Positions 13,575 to 26,756 of a stretch of DNA of 64,000 nucleotides are shown here, in pieces. The notes beneath the pieces were generated by a model, which was not told the DNA's origin, made no database searches, and saw only the letters and a list, made by a program, of their open reading frames with translations. The position numbers and the translations under genes were made by a program. The DNA comes from Protula sp. h YS-2021 (taxonomy: Eukaryota; Annelida; Polychaeta; Sabellida; Serpulidae). The stretch spans positions 4,986,354-5,050,353 of the forward strand of contig OX457031.1 of assembly GCA_949752745.1 (NCBI GenBank), in the 5' to 3' direction. How positions within the stretch are numbered: position 1 is the first letter of the stretch; each line of letters begins with the position of its first letter.

Positions 13575-14398
13575 CCTAAGTAGGTTTGTCGACGATAGGC
13601 AATAATATGCAGGGACAGCTTGTATAGACTTGCAGACGATGCGCAATAATATGCAGAAGTAGCTTTCCTAGACTTGCCGACGAAACAATAATATGTAGAA
13701 ACAGTTTACCTAGATTTGCCGGCGAAAGGCAATAACACTTAGGAGCAGCTTGCATAGACTTGCCGACAATAGGCAATAATATGTCGAAGCAGCTTGCTTA
13801 GAATTGCCGACGATAGGCAATAATATGTAGGTGCAGCTTACCCAGACATGCCGAAGATGGGCAATAATATGTAGGGGCAGCTAGCCTTGACTTGCCGACA
13901 ATAGGCAATAATATGTAGGGGCAGCTTGCCCAGACTTGCCTACGATGGGCAATATTATGTAGGGGCAGCTTGCCTTGACTTGCCGACAATAGGCAATAAT
14001 ATGTAGGGGAAGCTTGCCCAGACTTGTCTACAATGGGCAATAATATGTCGTTTCATTTGCCTAGACGTGCCGACGATAGGCAATAATATGTAGGGGCAGC
14101 TTGCCTAAACTTGGCGACGATAGGCAATAATATGTAGGGGCAGCTTGCCTAGACTTGCCGACGATAGACAATAACATGTAGGAGCAGCTTGCCTAGACTT
14201 GCCGAGGAGGGGCAATAATATGTAGAAGCATCTTCTCTGGACTTACCGACGATAGGCAATAATATGTAGGGACAGGTTGCCTAGACTTGCCGAGGAGGGG
14301 CAATAATATGTAGGAGCATCTTCCCTAGACTTACCGACGATAGGCAATACTTTGTAGGGACAGCTTGCATAGACATACCGACGATGGGCAATAATATG
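13575..14398. repeat. 44-bp minisatellite, about 18 copies
   Basis: The unit reads roughly 'gcaataatatgtaggggcag' followed by 'cttgcctagacttgccgacgatag'; for example, copies begin at 14081, 14125 and 14169, exactly 44 bp apart. Short ORFs on the minus strand (HIIAHRRQV repeats) are translations of the repeat and not genes. The paralogous site in copy 1 has a single unit at 2278-2316. Confidence 0.92.
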
Positions 14399-14399
14399 A

Positions 14400-15570
14400 A
14401 AACATTTTTCAAATACCCTCTCATATGCCAGGATATGAAATATCATGTTTTGTTCACTTAATAAGAAAAGGGACAGAAACAGGATTTTGCAACTTATGTG
14501 GATCAATATATAATTTAACAAATGGGAGAATAGTTTCTGCAGTCAAATGCAGCAAAAAATGGCAATATATCACGTAGCACGAAGTAAATATAAACATAAA
14601 AAATGAAGATAAGGAGTTTTTGTATATTTCCTATGTATTTTGGCCTAAAAGCTTTGGTTCAAGGTATACCTATTGTGGACAACCTCTCATACTGAGGCAT
14701 AGGACAAAAGGCCCACTTCGAATTTACTGTATTATTCCATTCCGAGAGTACTTTACTTATTGGACCCACCAAATATTTAGTCCCATTTAAGCACAACTTA
14801 AAACTGAAAGCGTGTTGCAAATTTTAGAGAAAAATGGATATGAAATTATCATATGCAACGAAATTATTACTTCATGGTATGGGGTATACGCAAGTGACCC
14901 ACCTATGTGCGTTTTGATGATAAAAGTGATAAAGGTTTAATTCAATGCTATTATATATTAAACAAAACTAAAGTATCACCTAAGCGCATTGCTTAGTGTA
15001 GCCGCGGTCACGAATATTAAGTTAATAGTTAACGCCTGATTGGGTGTTACTGGTGATAACTTGTACGCGAAGGTGTTTGTCTAGTCTTACAATTTGACGG
15101 ACATTTACCCAATACTTCTGAATGAAATTCCTAATTTAGGCTCTTTAATTTCTCACATAACGTTCTGGGCAGTGACATTAATAATTGTAACTAAAGGTTT
15201 TGCCCACTTAATCTTAAGATCACTCTTTTATAATTTTTAACTAATTATTTATCTAATCTAAAATTACATTGATTAATACGTTTGTAACTTAAGAGCACAT
15301 CATATTTTAACCAGGCAAATACTGACCTGTTCTGAGAAGCGTTCTCGTCGTTCAAATCTATTACATGAACCCACAAACCCACAAATATGAACTCGGTATG
15401 ACATGTCACAGATTTTATTATTAATATTTTTATCAAATTCTAAATTGAGATATACGGTGTAGTTGAACTTGTTTTAATAAAGTAAAATGGGCAAATGCAA
15501 TCGCACGTTCTTTATGTAAAAGAAGAAAACTAAAGACTGTTCTATGCAATGAATCAGTGGTAAATTTCTT
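14400..15570. other. intergenic, no gene seen
   Basis: This sequence is paralogous to about 2600-3660 and has no supported coding region. ORFs are short and AT-rich. Confidence 0.5.
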
Positions 15571-15571
15571 G

Positions 15572-16045
15572 CCGATTGTTTGTTGTTGCATGATTGAATG
15601 TTGGTACATGATTGGTTGTTGTTACATGATTGGCTGTTGTTACATGATTGGTTGTTGTTACACGACTGGCTGTTGTAACACGATTGCTTGTTGTTACATG
15701 ATTGGCTGTTGTAGCATAATTTCTTGTTGTTACATGATTGTTTGTTGTTACATGATTGGTTGTTGCTACATAATTGATTGTTGTTACATGATTGGCTGTT
15801 GGAGCATGATTACTTGTTGTTACATGATTGCTTGTTGTTACATGATTGCTTGTTGTTACATTATTGACTGTTGTTACATGAATGGCTGTTGTAGCATGAT
15901 TGGTTGTGGTTACATGATTGCTTGTTGTTACATGATTGGCTGTTGTTACATGATTGTTTGTTGTTACATGATTGGCTGTTGTTACATGATTGGCTGTTGT
16001 TACGATATTGGTTGTTTTTACATGATTCGCTGTTGTTCCATTAGC
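15572..16045. repeat. 18-bp minisatellite, about 25 copies
   Basis: The unit 'tgttgttacatgattggc' is repeated with small changes. Because 18 is a multiple of three, one frame stays open for 178 codons as CCYMIG repeats. I treat this ORF as a by-product of the repeat: no splice, signal peptide or homologue supports it. Confidence 0.9.
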
Positions 16046-16340
16046 CTATCTGTGGCTTCATCTTTTCAAATTACTGACAATTGTTCTCGATAATTTACGA
16101 TAGGGATTAATTCCGGTTGTGGTTTAATGCCATATTTCTCTCATCTGGTTGAGTTGAGTTTTAAGATGTATCGCATGAGACTTTAATGCCGAACTAAATT
16201 TTAATACCCATGCTATTATCTATCAAATACTAATTTAAACAGATCTCTTTTAAAATTTTAGGATACGAAGTGTCATATAAATATATTTTGGGAAAGTTTT
16301 GCTATACTATTATTTTGTTTTCTGTTTTAATAACAAACAA

Positions 16341-17368
16341 CTAACAAACCACTTTTCGACAATATACAATGGAAGAGTAACTGTCTGCCCAAATCCATTT
16401 TGCATCAGATGAAATATCACTGATCATTCCCCACGGCCTTTCACCGTTACTTTTAATTTCTTCGGCCTCGTCCCAGTCGGAGTCATCAAAGCCATAGATC
16501 ATCCAACCGTCCTGTGGCTCATCGTTACACTTCCACGACCGATCAGTAACAAGACCTGTCGATGATGACGCTAGTATGCCATATTCGCTGCCTTGATTTT
16601 TGGCCTCAATTGCAATAACGCACAATGCAATATTAAGTGTGTTGACACTCGACCATGTGTTGCTGTATCCTATAGCTATGCCATCGGAGTAAACCGCTAC
16701 GACGTTATCAGCAGTGAAAGAAAGCTCACCAATATCTATAAAAAGAGTGTATAATAATAAATGTGTATGATTATACCATAGAATAACTCCCTGTGATAAA
16801 ATAATATTACTGTTGAAATCCTATAGTTAAAATAGGATATTTAACCTAATTAAGTGGAAATGCTCTCTTTCCTTATCTGTTAGCAACAGATTTCATCATT
16901 TCATTTTCTGAATACTTAGTTTTACTGAGAATTCGATTTTACGCTTTCGAGAGCTCTCAACTCTTTGAAAATAACTCAGTTAGCCGAAGAACCAATAATT
17001 ATTTTAGAAGGTGTCATCAATGATAAGTACAAAGAATTACCCAAGGCACAAGGCTGTGATGCCGGCAAAGGTACAAAAAGTGCTTCTAGTACCACAACAT
17101 TCACATTGCTGTTTTCTGGTGACGTCATGCACACAATACATGCATTGGTGATACCATCATGTACAAATCCGAAACATTCATATTGTTTACATAATGCCGA
17201 GCAGCCTATTTTACTCTCACGTGTGCTTGTAAGTGATGAACACTTCACAGATAACGGAATGTTGCAGCAATGAGCTTTAGTAAAACTTGTCTGCAGTAAC
17301 CGATCTCCCCTGGCGACAGCGACCTCGATGTTATACATCATCAGGACGAACAAAAGCGTAACTAACAT
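16341..17368 (-). CDS. secreted PAN-like plus beta-sandwich protein, two exons
   Basis: Exon 1 (17368-17041) starts with a signal peptide (MLVTLLFVLMMYNIEVAVA) and continues with a Cys-rich PAN/apple-like segment at about residues 30-85 (GCSALCKQYECFGFVHDG and CIVC). It ends at the donor TTGG|GTAATT in phase 1. Exon 2 (16735-16341) begins after TTTTTATAG and encodes about 131 residues rich in Trp, Asp and Gly (FTADNVVAVYSDGIAIGY, then DAKWIWAD), which looks like a galactose-binding-type jelly-roll. The joined frame is 240 residues with no TM segment, so the product is probably secreted. PAN domains bind protein or carbohydrate; the ligand cannot be inferred. The gene lies in DNA absent from the first paralogous segment. 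Domain naming is by pattern only. Confidence 0.7.
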
Positions 17369-20300
17369 CTTCAGTAACTATTGCGTTGATGGCTTGAGAT
17401 TGCAGACGATTTATTTATTTTAGATTTAAATTTGTAAAGCTGAAATATTGTATTTTCTTAATTATTTAATTTCTAAAATCTATGAATGTCATTCGAAATG
17501 AATTTTACCTATCCGTTCTCTTCATTGTTATCATAATAATGAACTGCATATCATACCATGGCAAGAGACATATATTTAGAAACTATCCAATCGCTGTATA
17601 AATATTATGACCATTGTCAAATACTAAGATCTTCTGAATGAGGTTTTTTGCATAGCGAATGCTAATTAGTTTTGTTTTCCAAAATATTATATACAGATGC
17701 AATCTATATCGTGTTGAATAGATTCGTTTCTAATGCATGTTCAGGAAGGCCTGCTTCATCACATTGCTTTTACCTAATTAGTGCGGTTCTAATACATGTT
17801 TATGACTGCATATTTCATGACATTGTTTTCGCATTCCTCTGATAGTGTTTACATGTAACTGAAGCATTAATGCTAGCGCTTTGTAGTTATCACGATCCAT
17901 AACAAGCTCTTTAATTGTGATTGTTTTACATCATATTTAACCATGATTGCACTGAAAGCACTATACTTTGTTAAAGCTTTGGTTTTATTTGTGTTTCTGT
18001 TTAATGACAGTACCAAACTCAATAATATAACACCCTTTATCATACTTCGGCATTCCTTAGTTGTTGACATCATTGTGTAATACCATCAGCAATCTCTATA
18101 CAAGAAAGGCTTCTGGGGAAGCTTTGCCTTACAACAAATTGCTGCTTTTAGAATATAAAGTCCGCTATTATTTCGAAATAAATAATGCAAATGTTACTGT
18201 TTGCAGAGGTCAATGGTTATCGATAATGCACATTGTTGGATTAACTCTTGATTCTGTTTCTTGTATATGCGTCACGTCGTCCTAGCAATAATTATGATGT
18301 GTTTATGTTTGAGTGGTAGGACATTTCCTGTAACAATTATGTGTTTGCTGATTGATTTTCTAATATATGTATAATTGATTTTGTATTTGTTCCATTAAGA
18401 TTCACTTAATGTTAAAACATTGACTCTTGCGGTAAAATAAGTATTGTTGATAAAATCGTGATATCTAATAATTGTGTTTGCATCACTGTAGCACTTTTGT
18501 TCACAAAACAAACACTTGTTTATAATTTTCTTAGAAAACCGCTATAGATTTAATATTGCAGACACATTATAAATTTACTTCCGTATTTCCTACTTGAAAA
18601 TGAATAAAATCACCACCAGCGATGCCTCTATCGCAAGAGGAAAATTGGCCATTAAATTAGTGCGTAGATTTTAATCTATATTTTGTTCTATTTTGAAGGT
18701 ATTCGTCAGATAAATGTAATATAACCTAGCTATGTCAAGCTGTTATAAATTTTATAATAAACCGAGTACCCTTTCACCTACACTAAACACTAAAATATAA
18801 TTAGAATGTAAACTGAAAATGAAATGAAAACTATGCTAATTAAACTGGAAAATAAGATTCTTACGTCTGAAGTGGTGGTAAAATGACAATGTCGTGTGAC
18901 CAGGGCGCTACAACTGTTATGTATGGTGAATGCGGCTAAACGTAATAACAAAAACGACCAGACTAAAAGATAACACTAGAAGGATAAAATATCGATTATA
19001 TGGAAAGAGCTGTTCAACTTAATACTCAACTTTAAATAGAAGATGGCAAAGTTATGTAAGCTTCTTGTGCATCAATAAAAGCAGTATACCTACAGTGTTA
19101 TGTTTGGGGAAGATGAAATATTGCTGCTTTGTCAATAACTATGATAAAGTGGCTTAGACATATTCTTTTATTGTACACCAATTACTTGCACCTGCGTACT
19201 TCTGTTTTAGTAAAACTGTGATGCAATTGTATATTCAATCATGAATAATAAGAAAAATGTACTTGTTCACATACATATGAGGGAGAGTTGATTGAGTGTT
19301 TGAGTGACTGAGTGATTGAGTATTGCGGACAGAATGTTGCTGCCAATTACGTATCTATTGTTAATCAATGTGCTACAAAAACTGCTTTAGAACAAGATAT
19401 CATCAAGCGAAATTCCCGATATTCTTTACCAGTCATTTAAAAATCATTATCGAATTCGAAACCGAAATGCGCATATAAAGAGATCGCCTAAATAGAATTA
19501 AGCTATGGGCTTCAAGTCTTTCTATAGCATTCGATGGAATTATTAATTTTGCCTCACCTTCTGCTATTTATGCTTGATCTTTGCATATTATCCACTTGCA
19601 TATATAAACTTCATTACTTTATCTGTGTCAGTTTTTACAGGTTTTATAGAGTGTATGATATGTGGTGATCAGTTTACAGCAGATGACATACTTTTCAACT
19701 ATCCTGACCAATGGAGGAAGTGCTTATAGTTCTAAGAGTTCCAGATTTGCATGTCCCAAAACCGGTCTCTCTCCTGTCTACTTCTACATTTAAGCATTGT
19801 TTGATATCAAGGGTAATGATGCATGCCATATCGTCATAGACACATATTTCAGGTAAGCTCATCTGCATCTATGGTTTAAAGGAAGCAAATTTTATAAAGA
19901 TTTGCTTAGGGGAAGATGTGCGTGCATGACGAGGGAAGGCATGGCAGAATGATTAGTCAGGGGAGCTGTGATAAATTGCCGTCAAGGAAACGCCGTATTG
20001 GTCTCTGTTTATTGATTACAACGGAGATTGCAGAGTGTATGGTACTGGCGGTGGATCGCCATTTGGAGGCTTCTTACTGAGAAAAATTTAATCATACAAT
20101 GGCTGAAGCATAAACTGATGTATTTTGTTTTGTTTCTAAGAACTCTCTAAGAAGAAGGTCAATTTGTTAAAACTACACTTTAAGCTGTTACTTTCAAACT
20201 TGCTAGAGTATTGCAAGAGTTATGTTTATAACAACTTATTCTTGTTGATGCTTCCAAATAAAAAGGAATGTATAGAAACACCCAACATGTATAATTTAGT

Positions 20301-21930
20301 GTTTAAGGAATTATTTTTAATTATAAAATATTCAAATTAATATTTTGTAACAAAAATATTATATTTCACTGAGCTTAAATAGATGTGGCTGAAAGAGATG
20401 CCAAAAATGACTTAATCAAACAATACAATGTCATTTGTAACAAATGATATAGAAGTCATGCAATTAAAACATCGAATCTTTTGCTCAACAAACAGATGTA
20501 TACTACCAAAGATAAAACTATGGTGGAAACTGACACTATATTTGTAATCAAACAATTGTCTTATTTTATATCGGGAAACCTTATAGATTAACTATCTCCA
20601 AAACTGTAATCGCTAGAATTCCAGGGTTTGAAATTTAGTATTTTGCATTAAGTAGAATTGTGCATCTCAAGGAACCCTCTAAGAATTATGTTTTTTTGCA
20701 GTCTGCTTTGTTTAGAATTAACTTTTACAAGACATTATGCTGTGTCGCTAATGTTAGAGAATTATGCTTTATAATGATGAGATATGCAAGTTTGTATGTT
20801 GCTAAGTTTAACATTGGACTTTGTGACACTGTGAATTAGAGGTGGGTGTTTGATACTGAGCAATCCTCGGGGCATTATTTTAAGGTCTGTCTGGGCTGGA
20901 ATCTTTTGTATTAAATAAAGCAAAACGCAGCATTAAAACCATTAAAATACAATGTCATAATTACCTCACGCAGGAATCTAAGTAAACAAATCTTTCTTCA
21001 CGAAAGATGGCGTCATTACATATTTACTAACAAGCAAATAAATATTTAGCTTTAAAAACTTTGTGACGACATCATGCAAAGAGGAACTTGGGTTCTTCTT
21101 AGTGAAACTCGTGAGGACAAACATATGAAATTAATGCCAATAAAAACTGCAGTATCATTTATTTTTTATTGAAGCAAATCATCTACATTTTAAAACAAGC
21201 AAATGTGATGGAAAGGAGTAGAATATTGTGTTCTGATTTACATAATAATTTTAATCCAGTTCCTTTTATTGTTTATAGGTTAAGTACCATCCATTGAACA
21301 TCGCAAATAAAGTTCATTGTCCATTGTTCATCATTTTATTAAAACTCTGAGCGCAAACATGCATTGACGCTAAAAGATCATTTTATTATTTCAAGTTTAT
21401 TATTTTACGTTTTATTGCAATTTCTTTTACATTTAGATTTGTAACCAAAGCTGAAACAGTGTACTAAATTTAACGCGTACATTTTATCTGTGATGCGTAT
21501 CTCAGTATCAGACACTGTATTGGATGCCTCAGATTCAAAGATTCAATGTCGAAGAATTTTTATTCATTTACGATTTGCACTGGCAACAGTCGGCAAAATA
21601 AGAAAACAATAATATAAAAAACAAAGAGCGGTTTGAAGTGTACGCAAGTGATATGGATAAAGACACAAAAGCTACACGTTTAAAACATCACTTAAACCTA
21701 AGGCGGTCAACTACAAGAAGCATGAAGTAAATATAAAAACGTCATGGACTGTGCACACCTCTATTGGATATCTTTAATGGAAATTATTTTAAATGTATCA
21801 AACAGCGGTAATCTTTAGGATATGTTGTAAGGCCTTAAAAGCAGCAGGATCTACATTACTGACGCAGCACGAGTAAAATCCAGTGATAACTTTGCCGGCA
21901 TCACAAGAACACGTGCAGAGGTTGGTAAAC
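17369..21930. other. gene-poor intergenic region
   Basis: No coding exon could be supported. The left part (to about 18400) is paralogous to copy 1. A short run of 'gagtga' repeats occurs near 19290. The remainder is AT-rich single-copy-looking sequence. Confidence 0.45.
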
Positions 21931-21939
21931 ACTAATATG

Positions 21940-22480
21940 AATTGTCTTCAAGTGAAATTGAAGTAGCGCAGGTTGTACCCTATGACCAACACCATTTATC
22001 CATGATGGCTGGTCTCGATGCAAAGCCGATTGCTAAAGAATTAACCAAGGCATTAGATTCAAGCGACAAGGCCGTACGAGGAAGCGACAGAATACCCAAA
22101 GAGGTGCTAAAATTCTGCGAAAGAAGTCTGTCAAGTTTTACACTGCACAGCATATGGAATTATATTATCTTCATTTTGTACAAAATAAAATTATAAAGCA
22201 GTTTGTAATAATTATAGAAGCAGAGTTCATAATGGCGGCACAGTTTACGCCAGAGAGTTCGTACACAACGTTTGCCCTCTAGTAGTGTACGGTTTGCGAG
22301 CAGGCATCACCATCGACATTGTATAATTATTTAAGAAGCTGCAGGTAAAATGCCCTGAACAACGGAAATCTCTTCACATTTTTCTTGAACTGAGTAAAAC
22401 CTTGGGCACGAGGACCAGGGCCGGATTGTACAGAATCATGGGTAAAATAGTTGCCCTAAGCAGCTACTTGGATTCTTAAC
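21940..22480 (+). mobile_element. non-LTR retrotransposon (LINE) relic, RT fragment
   Basis: Two blocks resemble the start of a LINE reverse transcriptase. KALDSSDKAVRGSDRIPKEV near 22055-22115 matches the usual 'KA..sGKAPGpDgIPxEvlK' segment. HIFLELSKTLGTRTRAGLYR near 22375-22430 matches the 'LYxxFvDLtKAFDTVsReGLW' segment. The catalytic YADD region was not found. Stops and frame changes separate the blocks. It is a dead, 5'- and 3'-truncated copy. Confidence 0.65.
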
Positions 22481-23578
22481 TCCTACAATAAAGTAAATTA
22501 CGTGCAGTTAACTTCGACGACATAAGCACGGCTAGTTTCAAAATAGGAAAGAGCGTGAAATAAAGATGTATGCCAGCTGCCACTATCTTCTACATACTTA
22601 CAATTGGAGACGAAATTTGGCAAAGACAAGATATAGCAGATCTGGTTTATTCATCTTCAATTTGTTCCGAAATTGGCTGCAGTTTGTATACAAAATCAGA
22701 CATAGTAATGTCGCTTGGAAGCCCCTATATATATAAAAGGACAAAGAGCAGAATTTGTCTAACAATCGCACCGTTGCCATTTACATAATGAGCTTAAGTT
22801 ATCTTCTGTACTTGTAGCTCTTTAAATATAAATCTACATTGACTTAATATTTTCCTTGCAGTATTAGGCTTTTTCTTACTACTAATCAAAATTTACTATA
22901 TGTATTCTACTGTTTTGTAAGAAATAAACCGGCTTTTAACATGCATTCAAATATCTATATTTTAAAGTCACTACTCTTAACATTCATTTTCCAAAAAAAT
23001 AGAACAAAAATTATCAATATATTAATGTTCTTTCTCTATACACACTTTCTAATATGAAAAGCCTTCGTATTATCTTTTAAAAGCCATTTTACATACTATT
23101 CAGCTAATAGCCAACCTTTGAATATGTTTCCGGCCAAAATAGAATGTTGTCGATTTTCGCCAGTTTTTTATGTCATTTCGTTGTGCTTTTATCGGTCAAA
23201 AGCAAAAATTTTCGGCAAAAGCCCAAATCTGCTGGACGGAGGAGTGCATCATGGAAGTGAGGGAGGAGCCTCAAGATCTCACATATGCCAGCACAAAGTT
23301 GTTTCGCTTGAATATTGAACATTTTATTAACGTTAAAACTTCTGCTATGCGTAAAACATAATTTATGAAAATAATTTTGATTACTTGTCTCTAAATATCT
23401 CACACTGTACTTACTGGTGTGTGTTTTGGTAATGTTCATCAAGAAAAGCAAAGTTATCTCTTGTTTTATAGATTCAATCCCTCAGCAAAGTTGTACCGCG
23501 TGGGACTAACGGGCGTGAGTCCATTTTAGTGTTTAAGTATTGGTAATGATTTTCACATTAAAGAGCTACGTTGTATAT
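22481..23578. other. intergenic, no gene seen
   Basis: AT-rich sequence downstream of the minus-strand membrane-protein gene. TTTATT at 23323-23328 (AATAAA on the minus strand) could be that gene's polyadenylation signal, about 250 bases after its stop. Confidence 0.4.
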
Positions 23579-26500
23579 TTAAACAGGAGACTGTAAAAGA
23601 GCATGGTCTCCTAGAGTCACTGCCTGTTTTTCATCCTTTTGACGAGAGATAGAGGAAAGTGAATCTAAGGAGTCAGTACTTTCATTATCCCTACAGAGCT
23701 CTATTGTAATGTCGTTGTCGTTGTTTTTACTGTATTTTATCACTAAGTCTGGGTCATGTGGTGTACTTACTGACACTTCTTCCTGGCCAGTACTTTCAGC
23801 GTCCTTATTTGTTGATATTGGTTGATTTATTGTATTTGAAACAAAAGTAAGATCGTACATGGGCCAGGTTTGACTGAAATTTTTCATTTTTTCATGCAGT
23901 TTTCCCTGAAATATATAAGAATTTAGGTCAATATCATTTCGTTTAGAATGGAAAATGGAACCAAGAAGAAGAGGAACCAGTCCACCAGCAAGTGTTAAAA
24001 GTAAAGGTGAAAACTCGCCTAGACCTGCCAGGGACGTAGTTACAAACGCCATGAGAAACACCATGTATATAAACTTTTTTGTTGCCTTGAGTAAGCCCCT
24101 ATGCACAGGTCCCGGGCATCCTGGGATATCTATTTCACAGATGTCATCAAACAACTTGCGTGGGATACGAAGAGTATCACTTTTATCCACAAATAATACC
24201 AAATGATGAACTTTCCAATGCAATCGATTATTTACATACACCAATGCATCCTCGAATTGATTAGTGGCTGATTTCCGTAAACTGGAACCCGCTTCTGCAC
24301 TTTCCGGTGGTCCCCTTCTATTGTAACTGTCTCCCCATGCTTCTAGTTCAAGGCGCAAATCTTCCTCAATATCAGCAGATGAGAAATATTTAAAGGCTGT
24401 ATGGGGCTGTATCGCTTCTTTCAATGCTGTCAATCGTTTTATGTCATCATTTAATTTTACTTTAATTAAATCGAAGATTTTTAAATTGATCTTTTCATAT
24501 ATACTGTAGACTCTGTTGTAACAACTTACAGAGTAGGTCAAAATCCAAACAGCTATCATGATTTTACTTGCGCTGTTGTCAGGATTTCCAATCGCTGTAC
24601 GTAATAGAACAACACAAATCTCTAAGGCAAATCCAAATACTTCCGTGTACATGACCAACACACAGAGCATCCAGGTTACCATGGAAATACCCAGAAAAAC
24701 CTAATACAAATAGATGCACTTTTTAGTGTGTAGTAGCTACATTAATACTTTTCTAATAATAAAATAATTGTTTACAAATCAACAAACTATTTCAATTGTA
24801 TTTATAGACATGTAAATATCGAGAAAACAATGCATCAAATTTTACCTTGGTTAGTTTAAGGCACATAGCTTTTACGCTGCGTTTGCTACATTGGACTATC
24901 CAGCATTTTGGTTGCTTTTGATGGGTTTTCTTGGGACTTATGCTATTCAACGCAAACCATTTTGCAACAGTTGTTCCAAAGTTTGGTCTGGATTGAATTA
25001 TTAGTCTGCCCGACAGGTACAAAGTTGGCAAGCAATAAAAAGAAACAATTAATATGCAAACTGGCAGCGTAAATATCCAGTAGAATAAAGCAACGAAAAT
25101 TCCACAGCATCCGAATTGTTTCAGAGGAAGCAGAAGATGCATGGTCAAAAGTCGGAAGCATTCAAGTCTGTTTATACCTTTCAGATCGCTTAACGCCCCT
25201 CGTATAATGTCTTCAAAAGTATCAGGCGCAAAACCTTGGAACATTGCCATTGCAAGAAAAGAGCCAAAGTAACACGTATAAATGGCCGTAAAAACTTCGT
25301 GATTTGGCGTAAAATAACGAAACAGATTTAAATTGAAGTTTTTCGTTAAGCCGGCCGAAACTATAGCTTCCTGTTGGTAGTTGAATTCTATACCATCCAT
25401 ATAGTTATATATATAAACTCTGGCATAAAATGGAGCGATCACAGCAAAGACGAATAGGAGGCGCACCAGCAGTTTCGTTAAACACATCCACGTTGTATAT
25501 TTGCGTAGTCGTGTTTTGCATCTGACATGATTTGGCCACAGTTTTGCCACAACGTAATCGTCAAAGCAACTTCCAAACACGCTCGCTCGGCAACAAGAGA
25601 AAAATGGTTCACGCTTGGATATTCCACATTTGCAGAAGACTTTCCATATGTTTTCCAGCAGTCCTATTGGTAGAGTGGTTTTATCTTGAAGCGCTTTATG
25701 ATCAACGTGTATATGAAGACGACAGATATTTGCAGGCACTGTCTCACCAGGCTGGTAATGCTTTACAAGTTTCTTCAGTTTGTGTAATTGACCATCCAGT
25801 TTCTTTACTGATTTAAATCCAGTTCGTGGCGGTGAACTATCCGTGCGTTGACTAATTTGAATATTCATAGGTAGATGATCATTTAACTGAATAGTATAGT
25901 TGATCTTTTCAAGAGAATTGGGGTATATCCACCGTCGGAATATAAGTGGGCCAAATAATAAGAAACAAATCTTTAAGATAACTATAAGCTTGTAAGGAAA
26001 GGTATATATAACGTGTTCAATGCCTTCAGATGGGACACATTCTGTACAATCCCATGCGTATTTAGCATTATCACAAGTGTATTCAATATCAGCATACCCA
26101 GGTCTTTGTTCAAGAATTGATTGATGGCAAATATATATTTCTCTTACTTCCCCTTCGTACTTAGAAAAGCTCTCTGACTTCCAGAAAGATGAAGATATAA
26201 GTTGTTTCACAAGCTCCTTCTTCTCGTTGTCACTTGTTTTGTTAAGACAAAGATATGGATATTCCTTAACTTGCACATACACTCGCCCTATAGCTTTTCT
26301 TATAAAACGATGGGCGAATGCATAATAGTTTGCTGGTGTAGACAATATCACCTTGCCATAGGAACCATAGGTGACAACCCAATCACTCGGTCTGTAGAAA
26401 TACTTAGAAAAAGGCAAATGCATGAAAGTTGAGTTTCTATACAATTCAATATGGAACCGCACTATGGTTATTCCAGGTTCTATTTTCTTGGACATTGAGT

Positions 26501-26756
26501 AGTCTGAGTCTTCATTCTGGGTGGCTGATTCAACAACATGCAGGTGGCATAGGGAGGTGTTGCCGACTATGGTTTCTACATCAGTCACTTCAGCATCGTG
26601 TGATCGATCTGCCACAGCTTTCCTTGTACCATTAATTTCAATAGTACTGTAGTTCTTTGAGGCATTATCCCCACCTAGTTTATGAGCAGCTGTTATATTA
26701 AAAAATAAAATCCACAAATAAAGTTTGGATCTATTCATCGATGCGATATTCACCAT
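23579..26756 (-). CDS. multi-pass membrane protein of unknown function, two exons, about 1010 residues
   Basis: Two long ORFs join as one gene. Exon 1 is 26756-24846 (637 codons, ending ACCAAG|GTAAAA, phase 0) and exon 2 is 24700-23579 (after TTTGTATTAG, 373 codons plus stop). The N-terminus has a signal-anchor-like stretch (KLYLWILFFNITAA, residues 11-24), then an ectodomain of about 230 residues with several NxS/T sites and paired Cys. Hydrophobic segments lie near residues 255-273, 425-448, 488-507, 540-585 (probably two), 640-675, 683-700, 847-865 and 867-887. A cytoplasmic-looking tail of about 120 residues is rich in Ser, Asp and Glu. The most distinctive motif is PDTFEDIIRGALSDLKGINR between the third and fourth helices. 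I do not recognise a named family; a transporter, channel or receptor role is not assignable. The large-exon structure and intact frame argue for a real, constrained gene. Confidence 0.8.

Larger units (their letters stand above)
11107..18400. repeat. paralogous tandem segment, copy 2
   Basis: Counterpart of 1-4100. It is longer mainly because of the 44-bp array (13575-14398) and about 2.7 kb (15510-18190) containing the 18-bp array and the PAN-like gene, which copy 1 lacks. Boundaries are approximate. Confidence 0.7.

Noticed and set aside
15557..16093. 178-residue Cys/Tyr-rich protein
   Set aside because: The open frame follows from an 18-bp period. No signal peptide, splice site or homologue supports it.
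23579..24682. Separate 367-residue membrane-protein gene starting at 24682
   Set aside because: The frame is open upstream to a good acceptor at 24701, in phase with the donor at 24846 of the 654-codon ORF, so it is exon 2 of one gene.
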